The notes under the pieces: model-generated
The model's input: only the letters and a program-made list of their open reading frames with translations
Databases searched by the model: none
What the model was told of the DNA's origin: nothing
Position numbers and translations under genes: made by a program
Assembly (NCBI RefSeq): GCF_014762705.1
Contig: NZ_JABURL010000070.1
Span: forward strand, 1 to 64,000
Source: Cyclobacterium sp.
GTDB taxonomy: Bacteria > Bacteroidota > Bacteroidia > Cytophagales > Cyclobacteriaceae
Length of the DNA: 64,000 nt
Direction: 5' to 3'
Shown here: piece after piece, positions 28,701-38,106 of the stretch
Position numbering within the stretch: the stretch's first letter is position 1
Layout: each line of letters begins with the position of its first letter

Positions 28701-30833
28701 CCAATTTGGATTATCATCCCCATTGTTCATTAATCCGGTCAGTCCCAATCCCAAATAACCAAATTCCTGGCCTGATGCATCAGATTGATTGGTAAACAAC
28801 TGATTTTCCAATGGAAGGTCACTGGGATAACCGATTTGAAAGGAATCATCTTTATCCAGTATTCCATCTCCATCATCATCTTCGTCATTTAGATTGGAAA
28901 TGAAATCTTTGTCATAATCATCCGGAGCTGATCCTCCTGAACAATAATCCGTACCGTTATCTATCTCATCCTGATTGGTATAACCATCATGATCATAATC
29001 AGCTGCCGGATCGAAATCCGGATCATCCACAGGTATGCAAAAAACATCATCTTCCGGAGTCAATACCATGATCCGGTTATCAAAAGTCGCCACCCAAACA
29101 GTACCTGGAAAAATTTCATTATCTCCATTAGTAGTGATTCCCAGGGCATTTCCTCCATTGAGGTTCCATTTACTGAATTCTACTTCTTTTAAAGAACCAT
29201 CTCCATTTAAGTGAACCAAATGAAGGGTCCCTCCATTTTTACCAACTATCAGAGATCCTTTCAAAACCCCCTCGAAATTAGTCGCTTTATATTCTGCTAT
29301 CCCATTGGAATTGTTCGGGAAAACAGTAACAATATTTGGCTGAGGTCCATTACTGTTGGCTAAAGTGGGCGCAATAAAATCTGCCTCAGCTGGATTTGCA
29401 CTACTTAATGGAACCGGGGGCCAGTTTGCGGGGAGACTATTGGCTGCATAAACATCAAAGCCAGGCTGACCAGGAGCTACAGGTTCAAGAATCTGGGTTC
29501 TGAAATTGTCTGAAGGGGTAAAAACTGGAGTTACATTGGCATAATCATTATTATCTCCAATAAATTTGGTGTACAAACCGGCTCCTCCGGGAGCATAAGG
29601 GAAAGGCTCCCCTTTAATATAAGCCTGACCAGGATTGGCCCTGACTGGGGTGGGATGCCCTCCATAATAGGACCCGGGAACATAGGCATCTAAATTCGTG
29701 GTGACCAATAACAAGTGATCCTGATTATCCACAAACTCCCCGGCTGATGAAGGATTTAGCGGACTGGAACCTGGTTCACCCGGGTTATAATTATTGTTAA
29801 TCATCGACGCATTACCCTCGCCCAGAGGTAAACCGCCCCAATTGATATTGGCCCCATTATCGGTAACAAATAACTTCCTATCTTCAGTCACCACTAAATC
29901 ATATGAGTTTCTGTATCCGGGAGAAAAAATCTGAACAGGGCCATTTTCGGTCACCATTCCCATGTTCAAACCATCATTCCCGCCAAAAGGATCATTTACA
30001 TCAATTCCATCATAATTTGGATCATTCGGATTATAAATTCCATTGACATTTTCCCGACTGGGATCATCCAGAGTGGGGATATCGTATTTGAATGACCTGC
30101 CGGAGTGGCTGTCAGTTTTGGTGGGTAAAGCTTCTATGGCTTCCAGATCAATACTTAAAATAGCTGCAGAAAGCGCAAATTCAGTGATGTAAGTAAAATT
30201 TTTTGAAGGAGCCCCGGCATTGGTTAGACCGCCACTCGCTACCAAAAGGTAGGGTTTATTATTAATGATTGTAAATTCCAATCCATTTGTGGAGTGATTC
30301 TCTTCAGAACGTGGCAAACCTCTTACTAAATCGACCACCTCCCAGCTCTCGCCAGTCCAGCTAATTTTAGTGATTATTCCTGAATTGGTATCAAGCAACT
30401 TGTCCCCGCTTGGCCCCCCCCATTTGGGATCGCTGGAACTCACATAAATTACCGGATTTTCTGCGGTCCCTACTACCGTAAGACCTGTAATTTGTCGATT
30501 TCCCCGATTATCATAGGCCAATAAACCAGTATCGTCATAATTGGGAATATTCTTTACCCCCAGAAGCAGTTCTTCGCCAACCACATCATATTGGTTGGCT
30601 CCCTCTTTTAATACCGAATAGATTTTGATTTCTCCTTTAAGTTGAGAAACATAAAGCCGCTCATCAGGTCCAAATTGAAGAGAGGTTCCCTGGTTAATAT
30701 TATCAAAATCATTAAAATTTAATGAAGTTTGATTAAAACTTACGTTTTGAGCAAACAAATAATTTTGATTGGCAAACCAAATAAATAGGATAAATGAAAC
30801 AATTGTTAAAGAATTTTTTGATGCTGATACCAT
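22740..30833 (-). CDS. Giant secreted propeller/Kelch/malectin/PKD protein with T9SS sorting domain
   Basis: A 2697-residue secreted protein. A signal peptide (SLTIVSFILFIWFANQNYLFAQ) is followed by a sugar-dehydrogenase-like beta-propeller to about 600, an Asp-rich calcium-type segment (DYDHDGYTNQDEIDNGTD) near 615, a region resembling a concanavalin-type beta-sandwich to about 930, a cadherin-like stretch, a malectin-like domain from about 1020, a putative-Ig domain near 1200-1290, Kelch repeats about 1290-1600, then four malectin-like domains (from about 1706, 1947, 2193, 2435) separated by three PKD domains with WDFGDG cores. The C-terminal 80 residues (DVILYPNPASQEAFV to RLIVKK) are a type A type IX secretion sorting domain, so surface exposure or release is expected. 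The malectin-like domains suggest carbohydrate binding. The ATG at 30833 is preferred over a TTG three codons earlier. Confidence 0.88.
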   Translation of the reverse strand: MVSASKNSLTIVSFILFIWFANQNYLFAQNVSFNQTSLNFNDFDNINQGTSLQFGPDERLYVSQLKGEIKIYSVLKEGANQYDVVGEELLLGVKNIPNYDDTGLLAYDNRGNRQITGLTVVGTAENPVIYVSSSDPKWGGPSGDKLLDTNSGIITKISWTGESWEVVDLVRGLPRSEENHSTNGLEFTIINNKPYLLVASGGLTNAGAPSKNFTYITEFALSAAILSIDLEAIEALPTKTDSHSGRSFKYDIPTLDDPSRENVNGIYNPNDPNYDGIDVNDPFGGNDGLNMGMVTENGPVQIFSPGYRNSYDLVVTEDRKLFVTDNGANINWGGLPLGEGNASMINNNYNPGEPGSSPLNPSSAGEFVDNQDHLLLVTTNLDAYVPGSYYGGHPTPVRANPGQAYIKGEPFPYAPGGAGLYTKFIGDNNDYANVTPVFTPSDNFRTQILEPVAPGQPGFDVYAANSLPANWPPVPLSSANPAEADFIAPTLANSNGPQPNIVTVFPNNSNGIAEYKATNFEGVLKGSLIVGKNGGTLHLVHLNGDGSLKEVEFSKWNLNGGNALGITTNGDNEIFPGTVWVATFDNRIMVLTPEDDVFCIPVDDPDFDPAADYDHDGYTNQDEIDNGTDYCSGGSAPDDYDKDFISNLNDEDDDGDGILDKDDSFQIGYPSDLPLENQLFTNQSDASGQEFGYLGLGLTGLMNNGDDNPNWLNWLDKGNESPGDPDIYGGTAGAIQISMTGGTADGLANNQDKGFQLGINAGTETGNFIISSGIIGLSSPGQLYDFEGEGEIGIQIGDGTQSNFIKLVFTKEGIYAAQEIDDVADTSPLFLEIPELERPGANTLIELAFEVNPYTGTVEPKYKYDNQPYISLGIMETGGSIKEAIQNMDIPLAIGIYGSSHDMEKSFVGVWNYFKISGEVPYTIRELRNVSRLLGDPDVFTDLDEYFDDDDGVNNLTYTIAENTNPVIGAEIEDNILRLIIPSDEVSTDVTVRATDENSYFVEQTFNVLVEQDFEILLRINAGGPTINIEDDLPVWLSNNLSGPEETELFAVSGGKVSTNSFSASNRHVSIPEYISDEEYEQIFNKERYSPDPSMDYSIPLPDGEYLVNLYMGNGFEGTSTLLKRYFDIQIEGEVVESSLDLIERFGHKIGGMEQYQVSVADGELNITFLKQKENPLLNAIEIIGKPIQIPIEYERVEDQINFINYELDGSMFVVASGGNGNLNYSAEGLPPGIYLEPTNGTIYGTIEEGALANSPHRVRITIDDEDEIHSDAVSFNFTWTISPELSEQKWTLKEESTDYSGRHENSFVQAGDKFYLMGGRESSRTIDIYDYAKDEWRSLSNINPHSFNHFQALAYDGLIWVVGAFQTNDFPNEIPASHIWMFDPVNEEWIQGPEIPEERRRGSAGLVEHRGKFYLVGGNTQGHDGGYVSYFDSFDPETGEWTVLADAPRARDHFFATKLGSRMYVISGRQSGGPEGTFAPVLPEVDVYDFNAQTWSTLPAELNLPTPRAGAIVNNYLDKLIVAGGEVPGISEALATTEMFDPLKQSWETLDSMNFARHGTQGIVSGKGLFVLGGSPNRGGGNQKNMEYFGFDQPNGEPLTAGELVYEDSMVFRKGQPKELSVSLEGGNTGLWIKSIILTGPNAEDFTILDGELPENVFWKPGHQFNLLLDYEGEALEGNAELVINWGNSGQTIIPIEGDGDFEEVSLYFNSGTFDDVVFDGKTYVGDHYLTDIHNGGSVYKNTNIEAPALYQTERFSSELSYEIQLPNGIYTVTTHHTETWFGQPGGGVEAAGKRVYDIYLETQKVKANFDLFLENDNQPMALVFEDIEVTDGKLDLDLIAINNNATISGLSIVNQGELGAFPIANISTSANSGTGPLEVEFSNDASSPENFTFFWDFGDGNFSSEENPTHIFETEGEYMVSLTVYNSDGDSANDQVLVTVNSPDAFELHVNGGSDNLVSLEGIDFVGESNSGVSYTNSKTSFYNSGAYSPLYYTERYGSDFSYVIPVENGIYTIKTFHNELWYGRSGPASKAGQRVYDILIEGEVVMEDFDLFVENENQPISLTHENISVTDGELEIRLIASVNNGSIAGFSIIAENITSTLPEAIIEADIQQGAYPLMVNFSGSSSSGNGALTYNWDFGDGTGSTEMDPSHEYVTAGEYTVVLTVTDEEGNLATDQTIITVNDPANQTDFSLQVNSGTNNTVNYLGDEFMGESSSGVAFSSSSTFSNSSAGSPELFLTERFARNFTYTVPVENGVYTVKTYHNELWFGKNGPDDAPGQRVYDIIIEGEIVKNDFDLFVENGNEPIELTFGEIEVKDGVLDINLSATSNNASISGFSIQSNAVGVLSPTSVLAASQTDGYAPFEVLFDGSASSGEGELTYSWDFGDGNISQEISPIHVYADPGTYEASLTIMDEGGLTDVSTIEINVLDESEPSWTLSLNTGSSKSTSYLGMDFIGDNAFPEYYNTTNTFISSGSTEALIFRTERYASFLSYDIPVENGTYRVKTYHTEPWFGKAGPEGSAGSRVFDIYVEEELVKDDFDIFLESNNQATELLFENIEVTDGTMNIDFLASVNNANVSGIVLEKMQSIKGDIASSSRIVTEGTMEGSGKLQEFPDVILYPNPASQEAFVRLEGDLTLDWISIYTMSGQQVFIQDVRDNDQSEYAIPVDKLEQGVYLLRLIAKNGAQLQLRLIVKK

Positions 30834-31055
30834 AAGTTTCAAAATAATAAATTACTAAAACTGTTCATTAATAATATTTAAAAGTTTAATGCTGTTTTGT
30901 TTTGACAATATTAAACATTTAATCTAAAAAAATCAATCTTAAAAAACGTTTTATTTTATTTAAAATACATTTTTAATGATTTAACATTCTAATTTATTTA
31001 CTAAAGAATCAAAATCCCCTTTTTAACCCTTAAATACGTATTTTTGTATTTTGCT

Positions 31056-32300
31056 ATGAAAGAACAAAAAAATTATTTTATCCTGGTATTGATTTTGGGG
31101 GCATTAAGTACCATCAGTCCGTTCTCAGTGGACATGTATCTGCCTGCATTTCCGGCAATTTCTAAAAACCTGCATACCAGTATTTCCAACATTCAACTAT
31201 CGCTAACCAGCTATCTGATAGGAATCGCCATCGGTCAGTTGTTTTATGGTCCATTATTAGATAGGTTTGGAAGAAAAAAACCGCTTTATGCAGGGCTTTG
31301 GATTTACGTCCTGGCGTCCATAGGATGTGCTTTTGTATCCTCCTTTGAAGGGCTTATCATCATGCGTTTCGTTCAAGCCATTGGCGGTTGTGTGGGAATG
31401 GTGGCAGCACAAGCACTGGTTCGGGACTTATTCCCTGTAAATAAAATTGCCCAAACCCTAGCCATGCTGACATTGGTGATTGCCGTTTCCCCTATGATAG
31501 CACCTACCCTAGGTGGGTATATTGCGGCTCATTTCCATTGGCATTGGCTATTTATTTTATTGGCCATTATATGTACCGGCATCATTATCTCCTGCAAATG
31601 GCAACTTCCCGACGGTGCAGAGCCGGACCTGAATCTCTCTCTCCGGCCGGTTCAGGTTTTTAAAAAATATATTGAAGTTCTTAAAAACAATCAATTTCTA
31701 ACCTATATACTTGTCGGTGGAATTGCCGGAGCAGCACCCTTCGCCTACATAGCAGGATCTTCTGATGTGTTTATCAATATTTATGGGTTAACCGCTACAG
31801 AATATGGTTGGCTTTTTGCTTTTCTATCCATTGCCATGATTGGGGCTACCCAACTGAACCACATCCTGTTGAATCACTTCAGCAACCGTACCATCGTGAT
31901 TACAGCCCTTTCTTACCAATTGGTCATTGGCCTGATCATCATTATCGGTGTGTGGACAGCAGCGTTTAATGTTTGGGTATTGATCGGTATCATGTTTATC
32001 TTCCTGACCGGTCATGGGCTGAGTGTTCCCAATGCAGCAGCCATTTCACTGGCTCCCTTCTCTAAAAATGCAGGGAGTGCTTCTGCCATGATGGGTTTTA
32101 TGCGTATGGCCATAGGAGGTCTGGTTACCGCCTTGGTGAGCCTTTTTCACAATGGAACGGCCATGCCCATGGTCATGTTGATGGCAGGCTGTATATTGGT
32201 GGCGGGGATGGTCCTGCTTTTTCACTTTTCAGCTACAGGGGAATTGTACACCTGGAGGAAAAAACAAGCTGCGCGGCCTTTCTGGAGCAAGGGAAAATAG
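31056..32300 (+). CDS. Bcr/CflA-type multidrug MFS transporter
   Basis: Inner-membrane drug/proton antiporter with about 12 membrane segments over 414 residues. Family signatures are SPFSVDMYLPAFPAI near residue 22, the loop 2-3 motif GPLLDRFGRKKPLYAG near 65-80, and QAIGGCVGMVAAQALVRDLF near 105-125 (the antiporter motif region). The ATG at 31056 is preferred; a TTG four codons upstream would give an odd extension. A TAnnTTTG-like box (TATTTTTG at 31039) lies very close to the start, so a short or missing leader is possible. It diverges from the giant secreted-protein gene across 222 AT-rich bases. Confidence 0.88.
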   Translation: MKEQKNYFILVLILGALSTISPFSVDMYLPAFPAISKNLHTSISNIQLSLTSYLIGIAIGQLFYGPLLDRFGRKKPLYAGLWIYVLASIGCAFVSSFEGLIIMRFVQAIGGCVGMVAAQALVRDLFPVNKIAQTLAMLTLVIAVSPMIAPTLGGYIAAHFHWHWLFILLAIICTGIIISCKWQLPDGAEPDLNLSLRPVQVFKKYIEVLKNNQFLTYILVGGIAGAAPFAYIAGSSDVFINIYGLTATEYGWLFAFLSIAMIGATQLNHILLNHFSNRTIVITALSYQLVIGLIIIIGVWTAAFNVWVLIGIMFIFLTGHGLSVPNAAAISLAPFSKNAGSASAMMGFMRMAIGGLVTALVSLFHNGTAMPMVMLMAGCILVAGMVLLFHFSATGELYTWRKKQAARPFWSKGK

Positions 32301-32320
32301 GTGATGCTGGATTATTTTTT

Positions 32321-32328
32321 TAACTTTG
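32321..32328 (+). promoter_or_regulatory. Bacteroidota -7 promoter element for the ABC-F gene
   Basis: TAACTTTG matches TAnnTTTG exactly, 31 bases before the ABC-F start. No good TTTG is seen at -33. It would drive the ABC-F, symporter and methyltransferase run. Confidence 0.45.
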
Positions 32329-32350
32329 CGCTTTGTTAAATTTTCAGTAG

Positions 32351-33973
<1,623 letters not shown>

Positions 33974-33983
33974 TAACCATTAC

Positions 33984-35381
33984 TTGCTGCCCACTGCGAT
34001 CGTTTGTTACTTATTGGTAACCATGGCTTTAGGCGCATGGTCTTCCCGCTTTGTCAAGACTTCCGGGGACTTTATGCTGGCCGGCAAACAACTCCCGCTA
34101 TATTTAAGTGCCTCGGCTCTTTTTGCCACCTGGTTTGGCTCTGAAACCATTTTCGGTGCTTCCTCAGAATACCTGAATCATGGTTTACTTGGGGTCATGG
34201 AGGACCCTTTTGGAGGCGCATTGTGTCTGCTATTATTTGGGTTGTTTTTTGCAAAGCCCATATACGCCATGCAAGCACGCACATTGGGGGATGTGTATAA
34301 GAAACTTTTTGGGAAAAGGATTGCCTTGTATGCCACCATTTTCATGATCCCCGCTTATTTCGGATTCATTGCTGCGCAGCTGGTGGCCTTTGGATTAATT
34401 CTTGGAGCAGTTGCCGGTCTTTCTATGGAGATGGGAGTCATGATCAGCGCTGCAATCGTTCTATTTTATACCTTTTTAGGAGGAATGTGGGCCATTTCGA
34501 TCACCGATTTTGTTCAGACAATCGTCATTGTGGTTGGTTTATTCTGGCTGACGATCACGCTCAGCCAGGAAGCCGGCGGCATTTTCATAATCATGGAGCA
34601 GGCACCCGATTCCAGTTTCACGTTTTTTCCCCCTCCAAAAGCAGGTGCCTGGATGGAATACCTGGGTGCCTGGGCCATTTTAGGCTTGGGAAGCATTCCA
34701 AGCCAGGATATTTATCAGCGATCCATGTCAGCCAAAAGCAGTGGTACGGCCCAAAAATCATTGTTTCTTGCATCAGCATTTTACCTGACCATAGGACTTT
34801 TACCCTTGTTTATCGCCTTGAGTGGAAAAATCCTATATCCGGAAATTTCCCTGGAAAACGATCAACTGCTTCTTCCAGAACTGGTATTGCAGCACAGTAG
34901 TTTGCCCTTACAGGTTGCCTTTTTCGGTGCCCTGCTTTCGGCTATTATGAGCACCACCAGTTCATCCATGCTTGCCCCAACTGCGCTTATAACAGAAAAT
35001 ATCATCAAGCCTTTAAAGTATGACAGATGGAGTGAGCATCAAATGTTGTGGATTTTGAGAATCTGCCTGGTAGCCATCACCCTTATTTCCGTTGTTCTTG
35101 CCTTTTGGAAGACCAATATTTACTCCCTGATTGGAGAGGCATCTATGTTATTGCTTGTGTCCTTACTTACGCCACTTACGGCAGGTTTATATTGGAAAAA
35201 AGCATCCTCAACAGGAGCAAAATGGTCCATATTTGGAGGCATGGCAGCTTACCTGTTATTCTATTTTGAGTTTATCCCCATACCTGCACCCCATCATTTG
35301 GCAGCTCTTGCAGTCAGCATAGTGGCCATGATTATCGGTTCCAACCGATATCCCGGGCCACTTTCAAACAAACTATCCTGA
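33984..35381 (+). CDS. Sodium:solute symporter (SSS) family transporter
   Basis: Inner-membrane symporter of about 465 residues with 12 or 13 hydrophobic segments. Family features are FMLAGKQLPLYLSASALFATWFG near residue 30, GGMWAISITDFVQTIVIVVG near 163, GLGSIPSQDIYQRSMSAKS near 232, and FFGALLSAIMSTTSSSMLAP near 313-332. No ATG gives the expected N-terminus, so the TTG at 33984, 11 bases after the ABC-F stop, is taken as start; the true start is uncertain by a few codons. Substrate (sugar, amino acid, proline or other) cannot be told. It probably shares a transcript with the genes on either side. Confidence 0.83.
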   Translation: MLPTAIVCYLLVTMALGAWSSRFVKTSGDFMLAGKQLPLYLSASALFATWFGSETIFGASSEYLNHGLLGVMEDPFGGALCLLLFGLFFAKPIYAMQARTLGDVYKKLFGKRIALYATIFMIPAYFGFIAAQLVAFGLILGAVAGLSMEMGVMISAAIVLFYTFLGGMWAISITDFVQTIVIVVGLFWLTITLSQEAGGIFIIMEQAPDSSFTFFPPPKAGAWMEYLGAWAILGLGSIPSQDIYQRSMSAKSSGTAQKSLFLASAFYLTIGLLPLFIALSGKILYPEISLENDQLLLPELVLQHSSLPLQVAFFGALLSAIMSTTSSSMLAPTALITENIIKPLKYDRWSEHQMLWILRICLVAITLISVVLAFWKTNIYSLIGEASMLLLVSLLTPLTAGLYWKKASSTGAKWSIFGGMAAYLLFYFEFIPIPAPHHLAALAVSIVAMIIGSNRYPGPLSNKLS

Positions 35382-35397
35382 AAATTACTTCAAAAAA

Positions 35398-36591
35398 ATG
35401 AGTCCCCATAAAATGAACTACCCTGAAATCACCCTGAAAAAGGGAAAAGAGATCTCTATAAAACGAAAGCATCACTGGATTTTTTCAGGTGCCGTTGAAA
35501 AAAAACCACTGGACCTGGAGGAAGGAAACCTGGTAAAGGTCCTGGATAACAAAAGGCAGGTGTTGGGCATTGGTTTTTATTCACCAGGCTCCATTATGGT
35601 GCGAATGATAACCTTTAGCGACAGGGAAATTTCGGAAGACTTCTGGGTGGAAAAAATTTCAACTGCCTACAAATTAAGAAAGGAGATTTTTTCCTCCCGG
35701 AACAAAAAGACCAATGCCTACCGGTTGGTACACGGGGAGGGGGACCGCATGCCGGGCTTGATCATTGACAATTACGACGGAAACCTGGTCATTCAGGGTC
35801 ACCACCCGGGAATTATCAAAGAACTGGACAACATATCAACTGCCTTGAAAAGGGTTTTAGGGAAAGAGCTCAAATCCATTTATAACAAAAGTTCTTCGGC
35901 AATGCATGGCAATACCGATCAGGCCGATGGATGGGTCTTTGGTGAAAGTCCGGATAACCGGATAGTGGAAAATGATTTTCAATTTGAAATCAACATGGAA
36001 AAGGGCCAGAAAACAGGCTTTTTTCTGGATCAAAGGGACAACCGGAGTTTACTCCAGGCCTATTGCCTGGGAAAAGTAGTACTCAATACTTTTTGTTATT
36101 CTGGCGGATTTTCTGTGTATGCTATGGGAGCAGGGGCAAGCAGGGTCACCTCCGTTGACATATCTTCAGAGGCCATTGCCCTTTGCCAAAGGAACCTCGA
36201 AATAAACGGGTTTGATCCCATTAATAATCCCTCTATTACTGCAGATGTAATTAAATACCTTCAGACTATCGATGACTCCTATGAAGTAATTATTCTTGAC
36301 CCGCCTGCTTTTGCCAAAAACAGGCGCTCCCGCCACAATGCGGTACAAGCTTACAAAAGATTGAATGCCCTGGCACTGAAAAAAATAAAGCCCGGAGGTA
36401 TATTGTTTACTTTTTCCTGCTCTCAGGTAATTGACCGGGACTTGTTTCACCATACGGTAACAGCCGCAGCGCTGGAATCAGGAAGAAATACCCAAATCCT
36501 TCATCAGGTGTCCCAGGGGGCGGATCACCCTGTAAATGTATTTCATCAGGAGACTTCCTACCTGAAAGGTTTGGTTTTGTATGTAGATTAA
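35398..36591 (+). CDS. RlmI-like class I SAM-dependent 23S rRNA cytosine methyltransferase
   Basis: Cytosolic methyltransferase of 397 residues with an N-terminal PUA-like domain (HHWIFSGAVEKKPLDLEEGN) and the middle EEHEH-type segment (YRLVHGEGDRMPGLIIDNYD near residue 105). The C-terminal Rossmann domain has the SAM-binding stretch VLNTFCYSGGFSVYAMGAGA near 230 and the catalytic ILDPPAFAK motif near 300, with FTFSCSQVI near 340 carrying the cysteine region. This is the RlmI/YccW family that makes m5C on 23S rRNA. It starts 16 bases after the symporter gene and is followed by a strong terminator. Confidence 0.88.
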   Translation: MSPHKMNYPEITLKKGKEISIKRKHHWIFSGAVEKKPLDLEEGNLVKVLDNKRQVLGIGFYSPGSIMVRMITFSDREISEDFWVEKISTAYKLRKEIFSSRNKKTNAYRLVHGEGDRMPGLIIDNYDGNLVIQGHHPGIIKELDNISTALKRVLGKELKSIYNKSSSAMHGNTDQADGWVFGESPDNRIVENDFQFEINMEKGQKTGFFLDQRDNRSLLQAYCLGKVVLNTFCYSGGFSVYAMGAGASRVTSVDISSEAIALCQRNLEINGFDPINNPSITADVIKYLQTIDDSYEVIILDPPAFAKNRRSRHNAVQAYKRLNALALKKIKPGGILFTFSCSQVIDRDLFHHTVTAAALESGRNTQILHQVSQGADHPVNVFHQETSYLKGLVLYVD

Positions 36592-36630
36592 AAAAAGGCG
36601 GCAGGGAGTTAGCCCCCTGCCGCCTTTTTT
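36592..36630. terminator. Strong bidirectional terminator
   Basis: A GC-rich stem (GGCGGCAGGG with CCCTGCCGCC) flanked by A and T runs, directly after the methyltransferase stop and 7 bases before the stop of the convergent GH109-type gene. It should serve both. Confidence 0.9.
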
Positions 36631-36637
36631 ATTCCAA

Positions 36638-38047
36638 TCAGGCATTCACACCTGTGGTACCACCCCCCTTAAGGGTAAGTTCCACCGGTTGGTTGGTTTC
36701 CCATGCTCCTGCCGTAAAGTCCGGAATATCGATTGAATTGGATCGGTTGGCCACCGACCACTCGCTCAATGGAGTAATGGAACTCCAGAGTGCCGCATCG
36801 TAAACATCCTGATCCAATGGCAGGCCGTTTCGAAGGCAGTCAATCAATCGCCAGTCCATCATAAAATCCATGCCGCCATGACCGCCGATTTTTTTGGCCA
36901 TTTCTCCCACTTTTTTGACGATTTCCGGAGTGTATTTTTCTTCCAGTTCTTTTACTTCCTCATCCTTCATCCAGCCATGACCAGTAGAAATACCCGGTAC
37001 AGGCCATTTTCTGGCCATTCCTTTAGTGCCACTGATAAGGTGGATTCTGGAATAGGGCCTGGGAGAACTGACGTCATGCTGAATCATTATGGATTTACCC
37101 TTTTTGGTTTTGACCAATGTGGTATTCATGTTTCCCCTAAAGTTCTTAGTCGCGAAAGATGCAAAGAAATTATCCTCTGCCGCCAACTGCTCGGCACGGG
37201 CTTTCATGTGAAAATCATTGCTGGATAAGGATGTCAGGTAATCCATTTGGTCTCCGCGGTTGATATTCATGATTTGACATACGGGTCCTAAACCATGAGT
37301 GGGGTAAATATTACCATTCCGGTAGTTTTCCTTCAATCTCCACATGTCCTGATAGCCGGTACCCTTTTGAAAATTCAAATCCAAAAGGTCATGTATATAG
37401 GCTCCTTCTCCATGGATGATATCACCAAAAAACCCATCTCTGGCCATGTTTAGCGTCATTAGCTCAAAAAAATCGTAGCAACAGTTTTCCAATTGCATGC
37501 AGTGCTTTTTGGTCCGCTCAGACGTTTCTACCAATTGCCAGCATTCTTCAAGGGTAATCGCAATGGGCACCTCAGAAACGGCATGTTTGCCTGCTTCCAT
37601 TGCATATACCGCCATAGGAGTATGCCATTCCCAGGGTGTAGCAATGTATATAAGGTCCAGATCATCCCTGTCCACCATTTTCTTCCAGGCAAAGGTGGAT
37701 CCGCTATAGGTCTCCGGATTATGCGAAGTTCCCTCCAGACTTTTCATCACCTTATCCACCATTTCTGGCCTTAAGTCACACAAAGCCTTGATCTCAACTC
37801 CCTGAATTTTACTCAAACGATTAACAGCCCCAGGCCCTCTCATTCCCAGACCAATAACCCCTACCCTTACTACATCCAGTTTGGGGGCTGAAAAACCTGA
37901 CATGTTGAACCTTTGGACATGCTGTTTTGTACTTTGAACAAGCACTTTTTCCTGTTCTTCCCGGGAAAGTCCTGTAAAACCAGTTCCCATCATCCCTATT
38001 CCGGCAAGGCCGGATAGTTTTAAAAACTCTCTTCTTTTATTACTCAT
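36638..38047 (-). CDS. GH109-family glycosidase-like oxidoreductase (alpha-N-acetylgalactosaminidase type)
   Basis: GH109 enzymes use bound NAD to cleave alpha-GalNAc by transient C3 oxidation, elimination and addition. The 469-residue protein has a twin-arginine-type leader (NKRREFLKLSGLAGIG), a Rossmann domain with VIGLGMRGPGAVNRL near residues 64-78, EVPIAITLEECW near 160, and the C-terminal GGHGGMDFMMDWRLIDCLRN stretch near 394 followed by GLPLDQDVYDAALWSSITPL, which I associate with GH109. Export by Tat as a folded cofactor-loaded enzyme is inferred from the leader. It is upstream of a DUF5009 gene's end on the same strand. Other Gfo/Idh/MocA activities are possible, but the C-terminal signature favours GH109. 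Confidence 0.8.
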   Translation of the reverse strand: MSNKRREFLKLSGLAGIGMMGTGFTGLSREEQEKVLVQSTKQHVQRFNMSGFSAPKLDVVRVGVIGLGMRGPGAVNRLSKIQGVEIKALCDLRPEMVDKVMKSLEGTSHNPETYSGSTFAWKKMVDRDDLDLIYIATPWEWHTPMAVYAMEAGKHAVSEVPIAITLEECWQLVETSERTKKHCMQLENCCYDFFELMTLNMARDGFFGDIIHGEGAYIHDLLDLNFQKGTGYQDMWRLKENYRNGNIYPTHGLGPVCQIMNINRGDQMDYLTSLSSNDFHMKARAEQLAAEDNFFASFATKNFRGNMNTTLVKTKKGKSIMIQHDVSSPRPYSRIHLISGTKGMARKWPVPGISTGHGWMKDEEVKELEEKYTPEIVKKVGEMAKKIGGHGGMDFMMDWRLIDCLRNGLPLDQDVYDAALWSSITPLSEWSVANRSNSIDIPDFTAGAWETNQPVELTLKGGGTTGVNA

Positions 38048-38106
38048 ATTTATTTCAGTTTAATTGTCAATCGTTTCAATTGCATGTTTATTTGTCAGAC
38101 ATCATT

